Shown piece by piece: positions 52,773 through 61,127 of a stretch of 64,000 bases of DNA. This stretch comes from Dehalococcoidia bacterium. GTDB lineage: Bacteria; Chloroflexota; Dehalococcoidia; Tepidiformales; Tepidiformaceae. The notes beneath the pieces are model-generated. The model worked only from the letters and a program-made list of their open reading frames with translations, was not told the DNA's origin and made no database searches. Both the position numbers and the translations under genes were made by a program. Location of the stretch: NCBI GenBank assembly GCA_020847985.1, contig JADLBC010000054.1, positions 33,988 through 97,987 of the forward strand, given 5' to 3'. The first letter of the stretch is position 1. Each line of letters begins with the position of its first letter.

Positions 52773-54887
52773 ATGGCCGTACAGACCGCCGCCGCACCGC
52801 GCGGGAGCTGGGCCCGCATCCTCGGCCAGACGGATGTCCTGCTCGCGATCGGCATCATCCTCATCATCGGGATGCTCATCATCCCGCTGCCGCCGGCGCT
52901 GCTGGACCTGCTGCTGACGGTGAACATCGCCGCCTCGGTGACGATCCTGCTGGTCGCCATCTACACCGACGACCCCATGAACTTCTCCGTGTTCCCATCG
53001 TTGCTGCTGGTGGCGACACTGTACCGGCTGGCGCTCAACGTCTCGACGTCGCGCCTCATCCTCCTGCATGGCGATGCCGGGAACGTCGTGCACTCCTTCG
53101 GCGACTTCGTGATCGGCGGGAACCTGATCGTCGGTCTCGTCGTGTTCTTCATCCTGGTCATCATCCAGTTCGTCGTGATCACGAACGGCGCGGGGCGCGT
53201 GGCGGAAGTCGCGGCGCGCTTCACCCTCGATGCGATGCCCGGCAAGCAGATGGCGATCGACGCCGACCTCAACGCCGGGCTCATCGACGAATCGGCCGCG
53301 CGCCAGCGCCGCAAGGCGATCGCCGACGAAGCCGACTTCTACGGCGCGATGGACGGCGCGAGCAAGTTCGTGAAGGGCGACGCCGTGGCCGGCATCGTCA
53401 TCATCGTCGTGAACATCCTCGGCGGCCTCGCCGTCGGCGTGCTCCAGCAGGGGCGAAGCGCGGGCGAGGCGCTGCACACCTTCTCGCTCCTGACCGTCGG
53501 CGACGGGCTCGTTTCGCAGCTGCCGGCGCTGCTCATCAGCACCGCCACGGGCATCGTCGTGACGCGCGCGGCCGGGACGACGAACCTCGGCAACCAGATG
53601 TTCGCGCAGCTCACGGGGCAGTCGCGGCCGCTGTACATCGCGGGCGGCATGCTGGGGGTGTTCGCGCTCATGCCGGGGCTGCCGAAGCTGCCCTTCGTGG
53701 CCGTGGCAGCACTGGCCGTCACGGGCGGCTACATGATCAAGCGCCAGCAGGCGGCGGAGCTGGCGGTGCGCATGGCCCCGGCCCCGTTGACGCCGAAGGA
53801 GCCGGAACAGCTGGGCCCCCAGCAGGTCATCCAGATGATGTCGGTCGACCCGCTGGAGATCGAAGTCGGGTACGGGCTCATCCCCATCGTGGACGAAGCA
53901 GCGGGCGGCGGGCTCCTGCGGCGAATCACAATGATCCGGCGCCAGCTCGCGCTCGACCTCGGCATCGTGCTCCCAACGGTGCGCGTGCGCGACAACCTCC
54001 AGCACGCCCCCAGCGCCTATGTGGTGAAGCTGCGCGGCGTGGAAATCGCGCGCGGCACGCTCATGCCCGGCCAGTTCCTGGCGATGGACCCCGGCACCGC
54101 CGAGGGCGACATCCCCGGCGTGGAGACGGTCGAACCAGCATTCGGCCTGCCGGCGCGCTGGATTCCACCGTCGCAGAAGGAGCGCGCGGAGCTGCTCGGC
54201 TACACGGTGGTCGACGCCGAGTCGGTGCTGGCGACGCACCTCACCGAGCTCGTGAAGAAGTTCGCGCCGGACCTGCTGAGCCGCCAGGACACCCAGAACC
54301 TGCTGGAAAACCTGCGCACGGAGTACCCGGCGCTGGTGGAGGAGCTCGTGCCTTCGACGCTGACGGTGGGCGAAGTGCAGGAGGTGCTCCAAAACCTGCT
54401 CTCGGAGCGCGTTTCGATTCGCGACCTGGTGACCATCTGCGAAGCGCTCGCGACGCATGGCCGCCTCACGCGCGACATCGACCTCCTGACGGAATACGCG
54501 CGGGCCGCGCTCGCACGCCAGATCAGCCGGCAGCACGCGGACGAGGGCGGCAACCTGACCGTGATCACGGTCGGCCCGCGCACGGAGGACGAGATCGCGC
54601 AGTCGATCCAGCAGACGGAGCGCGGGAACACGATCGCGATGCCGCCCTGGCAGATGCAGCGGCTGCTCGGGGTCGTCGCAGCGGAGGTGGAACGCGTGGC
54701 GAGCTCCGGGCGGGACCCGGTGGTCCTCTGCTCGTCGCGCATCCGGCTGGCGCTGCGGCGGCTGCTCGAACGGCGGCTGCCAAACGTCGCGGTGCTGTCG
54801 TTCGCGGAAGTCACGCCACAAACAACGGTCGAGGCCGTGGGGAATATCGAGGTGAACGTCGGTGGAAACGAAGCGGTTCATCGGTAA
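52773..54887 (+). CDS. flhA: Flagellar export gate protein FlhA
   Basis: A 704-residue export-gate protein. The N-terminal half has about eight membrane helices with PSLLLVATLYRLALNVSTSR and the conserved cytoplasmic FHIPEP loop ARFTLDAMPGKQMAIDADLN, then ADFYGAMDGASKFVKGDAVA. The C-terminal half is the nonameric cytoplasmic ring that receives substrates and chaperones, with PVVLCSSRIRLALRRLLER near the end. Its last 26 bases overlap the flhF start. Confidence 0.95.
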   Translation: MAVQTAAAPRGSWARILGQTDVLLAIGIILIIGMLIIPLPPALLDLLLTVNIAASVTILLVAIYTDDPMNFSVFPSLLLVATLYRLALNVSTSRLILLHGDAGNVVHSFGDFVIGGNLIVGLVVFFILVIIQFVVITNGAGRVAEVAARFTLDAMPGKQMAIDADLNAGLIDESAARQRRKAIADEADFYGAMDGASKFVKGDAVAGIVIIVVNILGGLAVGVLQQGRSAGEALHTFSLLTVGDGLVSQLPALLISTATGIVVTRAAGTTNLGNQMFAQLTGQSRPLYIAGGMLGVFALMPGLPKLPFVAVAALAVTGGYMIKRQQAAELAVRMAPAPLTPKEPEQLGPQQVIQMMSVDPLEIEVGYGLIPIVDEAAGGGLLRRITMIRRQLALDLGIVLPTVRVRDNLQHAPSAYVVKLRGVEIARGTLMPGQFLAMDPGTAEGDIPGVETVEPAFGLPARWIPPSQKERAELLGYTVVDAESVLATHLTELVKKFAPDLLSRQDTQNLLENLRTEYPALVEELVPSTLTVGEVQEVLQNLLSERVSIRDLVTICEALATHGRLTRDIDLLTEYARAALARQISRQHADEGGNLTVITVGPRTEDEIAQSIQQTERGNTIAMPPWQMQRLLGVVAAEVERVASSGRDPVVLCSSRIRLALRRLLERRLPNVAVLSFAEVTPQTTVEAVGNIEVNVGGNEAVHR

Positions 54888-56154
54888 TGACATGCCGCGG
54901 ATCTATGAACGGATCCGCCGCGAGTTCGGGCCGGATGCGGTCATCGTGCGGACGCGCAGCCTGCTGCGCGATGGCGCGGACCCGCTCATCGAGGTGCTCG
55001 CGGCCGCTCCCGAGGCGGAGCCGGAGCTTGCCCTCGATATGCAGTGGACGATGACCGACGGCGCGCTCGGGCGGCTGCAAATCGCGCGCCCGCGGGCAAC
55101 CGTGGGCGACCTCGAGGACATCGTCGCGCGCGAGGCCGAGCCGGTGACGCGCCAGCGCCTGCCCGCGCCGGAGGTGGCCACGGAGGATGCTCCGGGCTGG
55201 ATGGAAGGCTTCACGCAGGGGGCGCCTTCGCGCGCGCGGCGCCACGACGAGGCCTACGACGCCGCACCCGAGCCGATTCGCCACTGGCAGCCCGAACAGC
55301 CGCCGATGGAGTCACCCCCGCCACCGCCGGTGGAGTGGAGACGCCGCCCCGCCAACCCCGGGCGGGCACAGCCGGGCGATGCCCAACCGGTGGTGCGCCT
55401 GCCGAACAGCGCCACCGTCGGGATGAAGCTGGAAGCAGCGGGGTTCTCGCGAAGGGCCGCCCAGGCGGTCGAACGCGCCTGCCCCGACGAACGCGACCCG
55501 GAGCGCGCGCTGGCTTCGGTGCTGTCACGGCTGGACGTGCAATACCCGGAGGAAGAGCGGCGGGCGATCATCGTGATCCAGGGGCCGGAGGGATCGGGGC
55601 GCACGACGGCGCTCATCCGCATGGCGCTCGATTGCGCCGACGCCGGCCGCGAGACCTGGCTGGTGGCGGCGGACAGCTCGCGCGCGGCCGCCCGGGAACA
55701 GATCCACGCCTACGCCGACGCGGCGGGCATGCGCGTCATCGACGCCGCTTCGATGGACGCAATCGCGGGTATCGCCGCGCGGGCGAAGCCGGGGGTGTGC
55801 GTGTTCGCCGATGTGCCCGCGGGGCCGGTGCACCTGCCCGCGCCGGCCGGCGTGGCGGTCCACAGCTACCTGGCGATTCCCGCGCACTGGCAGCGCGGCG
55901 CCATCGAACAGCTCGCCGGGAGCTTCGAAATCGAGGCCTTTTCGGGCGCGGTGCTGACATTCACCGACCTGGCACCCGACCTGTCACCGTCCCTCTCCCT
56001 GGCGATCGAGACAGGGCTGGGGCTTGCTTTCTTATCCTCAGGTAGGGACGTCGGAGCAGGCATCATCGCGGCCGATCCGCAATCACTGGCATCGGGGATC
56101 TTCCCGGTGACCTCAGGGGAGACGACTGATGGGCGGCTGGTTGCGACCGCGTAA
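54862..56154 (+). CDS. flhF: FlhF-like SRP-type GTPase, divergent
   Basis: A 430-residue protein. The N-terminus (TKRFIGNDMPRIYERIRREF, GPDAVIVRTRSLL) matches the FlhF opening exactly, which supports GTG 54862 inside flhA. A Pro-rich linker leads to an SRP54-type NG domain with P-loop GPEGSGRTTALIRMAL and LVAADSSRAAAREQI. The usual DTAGR G3 motif is replaced by VFADVPAG, and the TKLD-type G4 by TFTDLAP. It may bind nucleotide poorly or act as a placement scaffold (inference). No FlhG/MinD partner is present. The next gene overlaps by 26 bases. Confidence 0.85.
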   Translation: METKRFIGNDMPRIYERIRREFGPDAVIVRTRSLLRDGADPLIEVLAAAPEAEPELALDMQWTMTDGALGRLQIARPRATVGDLEDIVAREAEPVTRQRLPAPEVATEDAPGWMEGFTQGAPSRARRHDEAYDAAPEPIRHWQPEQPPMESPPPPPVEWRRRPANPGRAQPGDAQPVVRLPNSATVGMKLEAAGFSRRAAQAVERACPDERDPERALASVLSRLDVQYPEEERRAIIVIQGPEGSGRTTALIRMALDCADAGRETWLVAADSSRAAAREQIHAYADAAGMRVIDAASMDAIAGIAARAKPGVCVFADVPAGPVHLPAPAGVAVHSYLAIPAHWQRGAIEQLAGSFEIEAFSGAVLTFTDLAPDLSPSLSLAIETGLGLAFLSSGRDVGAGIIAADPQSLASGIFPVTSGETTDGRLVATA

Positions 56155-56821
56155 GAATCCGTACCAGGCACAGGGCCTGGAGCCGGGCACGAACCTGCGG
56201 CTTGAGCTCCAGGTACGTGACCAGCCGGAGACATTGGTGACGACGGTGGAAGAAGTGGACGGGGACCAGATCCTGGTGTTGGTGCCAATGGCGCACCAGC
56301 GGCGGATCCACGTGCCCTCCGGCTCGCTCATCCACGCGGAGTACACGCGAGGGCGGCAGCGGTACCGCTTCGTCACCGAAGGGCTCGGGCCAACGCCCGA
56401 TGGCACGCTCGACCGGCTCTCCACGCCGGCGCGCATCGAAGTATCGGACCGGAGGCGTTCGTTCCGGCTGGACACCATCCTGCGGCCGTCCTCGGTCTAC
56501 CGGGTGGTGCTGGAGAGCGAAGCGCCGACCGCCCCGGAGCTGGTGGGTTGCACCATCGTGGACATCAGCGAAGGCGGCGTACGGCTCAGCTCGCGGACTT
56601 CGGCCTCGGTGGGCGAACTGCTCGGCCTGGACATCACGCTGCCGGAGAGCGAGCGGCTGGTGGCGCGAATGAAGGTCGTCTCGGCGCACGAACCGCCGGG
56701 AGGGCGGCTGAACTGGCGGATCCACTGTGAGTTCGCCAACCTCGCCCGGCACGACCGCGACACCATCGCCCGGTTCCTCCTGCAGCGCCAGCGGCGGCTG
56801 CGGGCGGAGGGCCGGCTATGA
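56129..56821 (+). CDS. PilZ-domain flagellar brake protein (YcgR-like)
   Basis: A 230-residue protein with an N-terminal YcgR_N-like barrel (EPGTNLRLELQV; then LVLVPMAHQRRIHVPSGSLI) and a C-terminal PilZ domain. The cyclic di-GMP motif is complete: DRRRSFRLDT (RxxxR) and DISEGG (D/N-x-S-x-x-G). Such proteins slow or redirect the motor when c-di-GMP rises. ATG 56129 has GGGGAGA upstream and overlaps flhF. The gene overlaps the next by ATGA. Confidence 0.9.
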   Translation: MGGWLRPRKNPYQAQGLEPGTNLRLELQVRDQPETLVTTVEEVDGDQILVLVPMAHQRRIHVPSGSLIHAEYTRGRQRYRFVTEGLGPTPDGTLDRLSTPARIEVSDRRRSFRLDTILRPSSVYRVVLESEAPTAPELVGCTIVDISEGGVRLSSRTSASVGELLGLDITLPESERLVARMKVVSAHEPPGGRLNWRIHCEFANLARHDRDTIARFLLQRQRRLRAEGRL

Positions 56822-57069
56822 ATTTCCCGCCGTTCGCGGTCGCCCGCTATGGCGTGTACCTGGCGCTGTTCGCGGCGGTGATGAGCGCGTGGCTGGGGCA
56901 GCGGGCGGGCGCGAGCCTGGACTATGCCCTGCTCCGGAGCGTGTTCGTATTCGTCATCTTCACGGCCCTGGGCTTTGGCGCCGAGGCCGTTCTCACCGTC
57001 GGCGTGCACCCAATCGAGCACCCGGCCCAGGCGGCAAAGAGCGACCACGGGGGGGAAAGCGATGAATAA
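56818..57069 (+). CDS. Small membrane protein of the flagellar operon
   Basis: An 83-residue protein with two predicted membrane helices (VARYGVYLALFAAVMSAWLG and LLRSVFVFVIFTALGFGAEA) and an acidic/His-containing tail. I recognise no family. It overlaps the PilZ gene by ATGA and lies 20 bases before fliA, so it belongs to the operon; similar small two-helix proteins occur near fliA in Gram-positive-type operons. Confidence 0.7.
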   Translation: MNFPPFAVARYGVYLALFAAVMSAWLGQRAGASLDYALLRSVFVFVIFTALGFGAEAVLTVGVHPIEHPAQAAKSDHGGESDE

Positions 57070-57089
57070 CGTCCAGTGGAGGTGGGTCG

Positions 57090-57830
57090 ATGGCGGCGGC
57101 GAGTGAGGCACGAGCATCGGTAAGCGGCCGCGATGCGGCCATCCTGCAGTACGCACCCCTGGTGAAGTACGTGGTCGGGCGGCTGGCCATCGGCCTGCCG
57201 GCGATCCTCGATTACGAGGACATCCTCAGCTACGGCACCATCGGGCTGATCGAGGCGCTCGACCGCTTCGACGACTCGAAGGGCGTGAAGTTCGAAACCT
57301 ACGCGATCAGCCGCATCCGCGGCGCGATCATCGACAACCTGCGGTCGCTCGACCGGCTGCCCCGTTCGGTGCGCCAGAAGATCAAGCGGCTGGAGCAGGT
57401 CACCGTCGCGATGACGGCCGAGCTGGGCCGCGAACCGACCGACCAGGAGCTGGCGCTCGCGATGGGCATGTCGCGCGAGCAGTACAACCAGATGCTCGTC
57501 GATTCGAGCTGGGTCACCGTTTCGCTCGATGGCCTGCTGGACCGCGACGACAACAACGACGGCGCCGGCGCGACGGAAATGCCCGCGGACCCGAACGAAG
57601 AAGACTTCACGCGGCGGCTGGAAAAGCGCCAGATGCTGGATGCGCTCTCGGGCGCGGTGAAGGCGCTCCCCGAGCGTGAGTGGCTCATCGTCAGCCTTTA
57701 CTACAAGGACGAGATGACGATGAAGGAAATCGCCCAGATCCTGGAGATTTCGGAATCGCGCGTGTGCCAGCTCCATGGCCGCGCGCTGAGCCGGCTGCGC
57801 GCGCGCCTGGCACGCGAGCGGACGGGTTAG
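57090..57830 (+). CDS. fliA: Sigma factor sigma-28 FliA/WhiG family
   Basis: A 246-residue group 3 sigma factor lacking region 1. Region 2 has LVKYVVGRLAIGLP, YEDILSYGTIGLIEALDRFD and the -10 recognition block KFETYAISRIRGAIIDNLRS. Region 3 has LPRSVRQKIKRLEQV and TAELGREPTDQELA. Region 4 ends with EREWLIVSLYYKDEMTMKEI and SESRVCQLHGRALSRLR. It should direct late flagellar genes such as fliC and is antagonised by the FlgM encoded 2.5 kb downstream. GGAGGT precedes ATG 57090. Confidence 0.95.
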   Translation: MAAASEARASVSGRDAAILQYAPLVKYVVGRLAIGLPAILDYEDILSYGTIGLIEALDRFDDSKGVKFETYAISRIRGAIIDNLRSLDRLPRSVRQKIKRLEQVTVAMTAELGREPTDQELALAMGMSREQYNQMLVDSSWVTVSLDGLLDRDDNNDGAGATEMPADPNEEDFTRRLEKRQMLDALSGAVKALPEREWLIVSLYYKDEMTMKEIAQILEISESRVCQLHGRALSRLRARLARERTG

Positions 57831-57843
57831 GAGGCAGCCCACG

Positions 57844-58179
57844 ATGACGGACGCACTCGCTCTTGTGGCGGTATCGCAGCTCGTGTGCATCGCGGCGATC
57901 GCGTACCTGTACATGCAGCTCCAGGCGGTGAAGAGCCATCCCCCGGCGCGCGTCCGGCGGTCGCCGCGGGTGCAATCGCTGGAACATCCCGTGCAGGCGG
58001 TGACGCGCGAAGCCACGAGCCGCGCCGCGCGCGAAGCGTACGCGCAGGCGGCGCCGCGGCCCGCATCCCGGCCCGCGCGCCCCGCCGATGGCCAGGTCGA
58101 TGTCGCCGAGCTCGCCCGGCGGATGAACCGCAGCGAGGAAGAAGTCCGCCTGCTCCTGCGGCGGAGGGGCCTTTCCTGA
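57844..58179 (+). CDS. SwrB-like single-pass protein
   Basis: A 111-residue protein with an N-terminal membrane helix (ALVAVSQLVCIAAIAYLYMQ), a basic Pro/Ala/Arg linker and a C-terminal helical module DVAELARRMNRSEEEVRLLL. Position just after fliA and this architecture recall SwrB of Bacillus, which promotes export-apparatus maturation. Sequence similarity is limited to the layout and the final helix, so the match is tentative. The stop overlaps the next start (TGATG). Confidence 0.65.
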   Translation: MTDALALVAVSQLVCIAAIAYLYMQLQAVKSHPPARVRRSPRVQSLEHPVQAVTREATSRAAREAYAQAAPRPASRPARPADGQVDVAELARRMNRSEEEVRLLLRRRGLS

Positions 58180-58796
58180 TGAAGCGGATGCTGGCGGTGC
58201 TCGTGGTCGCGACCGTGCTCATCCCGGCGGCTTTCGGGCCGGCGGTGGGCGCGCGCGCCAACGGCGTGCCGCAGCTCGTGAAGCTCACCTACCTGGACGG
58301 GATCTCGAACTTCGGCCCGAAGGATGCCGAAGGCGTGCTCGAATTCAGCTTCGCCGAGGGGTACGTCCACGTCGAAGTGAAGAACCTCAAGGCCGCCGAG
58401 GGCTACACCTACGAAGGCTGGATGACGTCGCCTTCGGGCTCGCTCTTCGTCGGCAAGATCGAGCCTTCCGCGGCCGGGGCGGCGACCGTCGAATGGAGGC
58501 TCGAAGGCCTCAAGAGCTACGACTACAACACCTTCATCGTCGCCGCGCGCAAGGCCGAAGCGGCGGGCACGATGCCGGCGCAGAAGTCCATCGCCGGGCG
58601 GTTCACCGTCATCGCGGATGGCGCTTCGGGCTCCGGGTCGGTGGCGGACACGCGGCCGGGCACGCTCCCGGACACCGGCGAAGCGGCCCCCGGGTTCGAT
58701 TGGGCGCGCGTCTTCTACACGATTGCGGCGATGGGTGGCATGGCGCTCTGCATCGGCTGGGCCCGAAAGCACTTCCAGAAGGGGGCACGCCCGTGA
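58179..58796 (+). CDS. Secreted LPDTG-anchored surface protein in the flagellar operon
   Basis: A 205-residue protein with a signal peptide (KRMLAVLVVATVLIPAAFGP, ending near ARA), a beta-rich domain (about 30-150; YEGWMTSPSGSLFVG) and a sorting-signal-like end: LPDTG, a hydrophobic helix (VFYTIAAMGGMALCIGWA) and a basic tail (RKHFQKGARP). The domain resembles those in anti-sigma-K/CHRD-like secreted proteins, but I cannot name it firmly. It overlaps genes on both sides (TGATG, GTGA), so it is a genuine operon member. No sortase is in the window; alternatively it may just stay membrane-anchored. Confidence 0.75.
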   Translation: MKRMLAVLVVATVLIPAAFGPAVGARANGVPQLVKLTYLDGISNFGPKDAEGVLEFSFAEGYVHVEVKNLKAAEGYTYEGWMTSPSGSLFVGKIEPSAAGAATVEWRLEGLKSYDYNTFIVAARKAEAAGTMPAQKSIAGRFTVIADGASGSGSVADTRPGTLPDTGEAAPGFDWARVFYTIAAMGGMALCIGWARKHFQKGARP

Positions 58797-59557
58797 TCAA
58801 GGGTCTGTACTCGGCGTTCAGCGCGATGGAAGCGGCGTGGAAGTACCAGGAGGTGCTCGCGAACAACGTGGCGAACGCGAACACCGCCGGTTTCAAGCGC
58901 GAAGTGGCCTCGAAGGAGTCGTTCGCGGACGTGCTCCTTTCGCAGCAGGCGCCAGTTCCCGCTCCGTTCCCGGCGCGCATCCAGGCGGTCATCGGCCAGA
59001 TTGGCACGGGCAGCTTCATCGCCGATTTCGTGACCGACTGGGCGCAGGGCGCGCTGCAAGCGACCGAAGGCGAACTCGACCTCGGGCTCTCGGGCGGCTT
59101 CTTCAGCATCGAAACGCCCGGCGGCGACCAGTACCTCACGCGCGACGGGCGCTTCGGGCGCGACGCCGCGGGCGACCTGGTCACCAGCCAGGGCAACTAC
59201 GTGCTCGATGTCGACGGCCAGCACATCAACCTCCCGGCCGAGCGCGTCGAGATCGGACCCTCGGGCGAGATCTACACCGGGACCGGCGACTTCATCGCCC
59301 AGATCGCGGTGAACGACTACAGCCCGAACGACCTGGCGCGGGCGGGCGAGGGTCATTTCACCGCCAGTATCGGGGGGATCCCCATCGAGGGGACCGTGCG
59401 CCAGGGCTATCTTGAGCGCTCGAACGCGAACCTCGTCGAGGACATGACCTCCCTCCTCGCGGTGCAGCGAACCTTCCAGGCGAACCAGACCATCATCTCG
59501 AGCCTCGACCGGACCCTCGACCAGGCCGCCGGGCAGCTCGGGAGTTATGGACAGTAA
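58793..59557 (+). CDS. Flagellar rod protein, FlgF/FlgG family (copy 1)
   Basis: A 254-residue basal-body rod protein. The N-terminus IKGLYSAFSAMEAAWKYQEV and ANNVANANTAGFKRE is the rod/hook signature. The middle has DLGLSGGFFSIETPGGDQYL and TRDGRFGRDAAGDLV. The C-terminal helix ends with LVEDMTSLLAVQRTFQANQT. The length and sequence suit FlgG or FlgF. The start is GTG 58793, overlapping the previous stop. Confidence 0.88.
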   Translation: MIKGLYSAFSAMEAAWKYQEVLANNVANANTAGFKREVASKESFADVLLSQQAPVPAPFPARIQAVIGQIGTGSFIADFVTDWAQGALQATEGELDLGLSGGFFSIETPGGDQYLTRDGRFGRDAAGDLVTSQGNYVLDVDGQHINLPAERVEIGPSGEIYTGTGDFIAQIAVNDYSPNDLARAGEGHFTASIGGIPIEGTVRQGYLERSNANLVEDMTSLLAVQRTFQANQTIISSLDRTLDQAAGQLGSYGQ

Positions 59558-59560
59558 GCG

Positions 59561-60304
59561 ATGACGACGATTCTCGGCGCGGCCGTCAGTGGCATGGTCC
59601 ACAACCAGGTGGTGCTCGATACCGTCGGGGACAACCTGGCGAACGTGCAGTCCGCCGCCTTCAAGCGCACGCGCATCGTCGCCGAGGGCCGGCCCGACCG
59701 GGCGCTCACCCCGGAGAACTCGCGGCTCGGGGTGGCGGAATCGACGCTGGACCCGATCTTCGACGTTGGTTCGGCGGAGATGACCGGCGACGAGCTGCAC
59801 TTCATGGTGAACGACGACTCGTTCTTCCGCGTGCGGGACTTCGACGGCGAAGTCGTCTACACGCGCCTGGGGAAGCTGAGCGCGGACTACCTCGGGAGCA
59901 TCACCGCCTTCCGCGGCCGCCAGCTCGAGCCGCCGATGGAGACGCAGGAAGGGATGACGGCGTTCGCCATCGATGCGAACGGCGTGCTCAGCGGGCGCAC
60001 GCAGGATGGGACGGTGGAGACGCTCGGGCAGATTACGCTCGTGCGCTTCACGAACCCCTCGGGCCTCGAATCGCTCGGCGACGGGCTCTACCGGGAGAGC
60101 GTGAACAGCGGCGCCTCGTTCGAAGGCGTCCCGGGCGACGGGTCGTTTTCGACGCTGACGCCGGGGGCGCTGGAGTCCTCGAACGTGGACATGGCGCGGG
60201 AGTTCACGGAGATGATCATCGCGCAGCGGGCCTACCAGGCTTCGGTGCGCGCCTTCAGCGTGGGGGATTCGATGCTCGCCACGGCCACTGACCTGACCCG
60301 CTAG
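59561..60304 (+). CDS. Flagellar rod protein, FlgF/FlgG family (copy 2)
   Basis: A 247-residue paralogue of the previous rod protein. The N-terminal motif is diverged (LDTVGDNLANVQSAAFKRTR), and the C-terminus has SSNVDMAREFTEMIIAQRAY followed by QASVRAFSVGDSML. The usual DGxF-type loop is atypical (FMVNDDSFFRVRDFDGE). The pair probably builds the distal rod as FlgF and FlgG, but which is which cannot be decided by eye. Confidence 0.85.
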   Translation: MTTILGAAVSGMVHNQVVLDTVGDNLANVQSAAFKRTRIVAEGRPDRALTPENSRLGVAESTLDPIFDVGSAEMTGDELHFMVNDDSFFRVRDFDGEVVYTRLGKLSADYLGSITAFRGRQLEPPMETQEGMTAFAIDANGVLSGRTQDGTVETLGQITLVRFTNPSGLESLGDGLYRESVNSGASFEGVPGDGSFSTLTPGALESSNVDMAREFTEMIIAQRAYQASVRAFSVGDSMLATATDLTR

Positions 60305-60315
60305 GAGGTCATGCG

Positions 60316-60621
60316 ATGACGCAGATCAACGGACTGGGATCGCTGGCGACAAGCCGGACGATGCAGGGACAGGGCGCGCAGGGCGTCGAGGGCGGAGCCA
60401 ACGGCGGCGAAAGCACCGACCGCGCTCAGGGCCGCCAGGACAACGTCAGCCTTTCGGACCGCGGCCGCATTGTCGGGCTTGCCGCTTCGGCGGTGCGGAC
60501 GGCGGCGGATGTGCGCGCGGACAAAGTCGCCGCACTGAAGGCGGCCATCACCAACGGCACCTACCATGGCGACGACACGGGCGTGGCCGCGCGGCTGATG
60601 CGAACGGGGACGTTCGAGTGA
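60316..60621 (+). CDS. flgM: Anti-sigma-28 factor FlgM
   Basis: A 101-residue protein with an unstructured Gly/Gln-rich N-terminus and the FlgM C-terminal region: DNVSLSDRGRIVGLAASAV, then DVRADKVAALKAAITNGTYH and VAARLMR. It binds FliA until it is exported through the completed hook. GAGG lies upstream of ATG 60316. It overlaps flgN (GTGA). Confidence 0.92.
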   Translation: MTQINGLGSLATSRTMQGQGAQGVEGGANGGESTDRAQGRQDNVSLSDRGRIVGLAASAVRTAADVRADKVAALKAAITNGTYHGDDTGVAARLMRTGTFE

Positions 60622-61103
60622 CACCCGAGGGCCAGCGGGAGCGGTTGTACGCGCTGGCCGATGTCCTCGCCGGGCAGTCAGCGCTCCTCGGCGAACTCGT
60701 CCGCCTTTCAAACGAAGAGCAGGACGCGCTCGTGCAATCCGATTTCGACGCGATCCACCGGGTGAGCGACAGGATGCTGGCGGTCTCGCAAGAGCTCGAG
60801 GTGCTGGATCGCGACCGCGAGGCGCTCGTGCGCGAATTCCCGGCGGTGCGGACGCTGGAGGACCTCGTGCCGCTTGCCGATGATCTCGGTGTCCACGGGT
60901 TCGCGCCCTTGCGCGAAAGCCTCGTCGCACGGGCCGCCGAACTCCGGGACGTCCAGGAAGCGAACGCGCGGCTGATCCTGAACGCGGCGAAGCTGCGCGA
61001 ACGCTGGTACGGGATGCTCGCCGGGATGTCGTCGCCGACGTATGGGTCGGGCGGGAAGCAGGAGTTCCGGCAGGCGCGCGACATCGTATCGCGCAGCGCC
61101 TGA
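60618..61103 (+). CDS. flgN: Flagellar chaperone FlgN
   Basis: A 161-residue, mostly helical protein with FlgN-type heptads (LADVLAGQSALLGELVRLSN, then EEQDALVQSDF). It is placed between flgM and flgK, the usual position. FlgN escorts the hook-junction proteins FlgK and FlgL to the export gate. The start is GTG 60618, overlapping flgM. Sequence conservation is low, so context carries much of the call. Confidence 0.85.
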   Translation: MTPEGQRERLYALADVLAGQSALLGELVRLSNEEQDALVQSDFDAIHRVSDRMLAVSQELEVLDRDREALVREFPAVRTLEDLVPLADDLGVHGFAPLRESLVARAAELRDVQEANARLILNAAKLRERWYGMLAGMSSPTYGSGGKQEFRQARDIVSRSA

Positions 61104-61127
61104 CCCGGGCGGGCGAGGAGACGCAGC

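Noticed and set aside
52284..54893. Long minus-strand frame opposite flhA
   Set aside because: Arg/His-rich shadow of a certain flhA gene.
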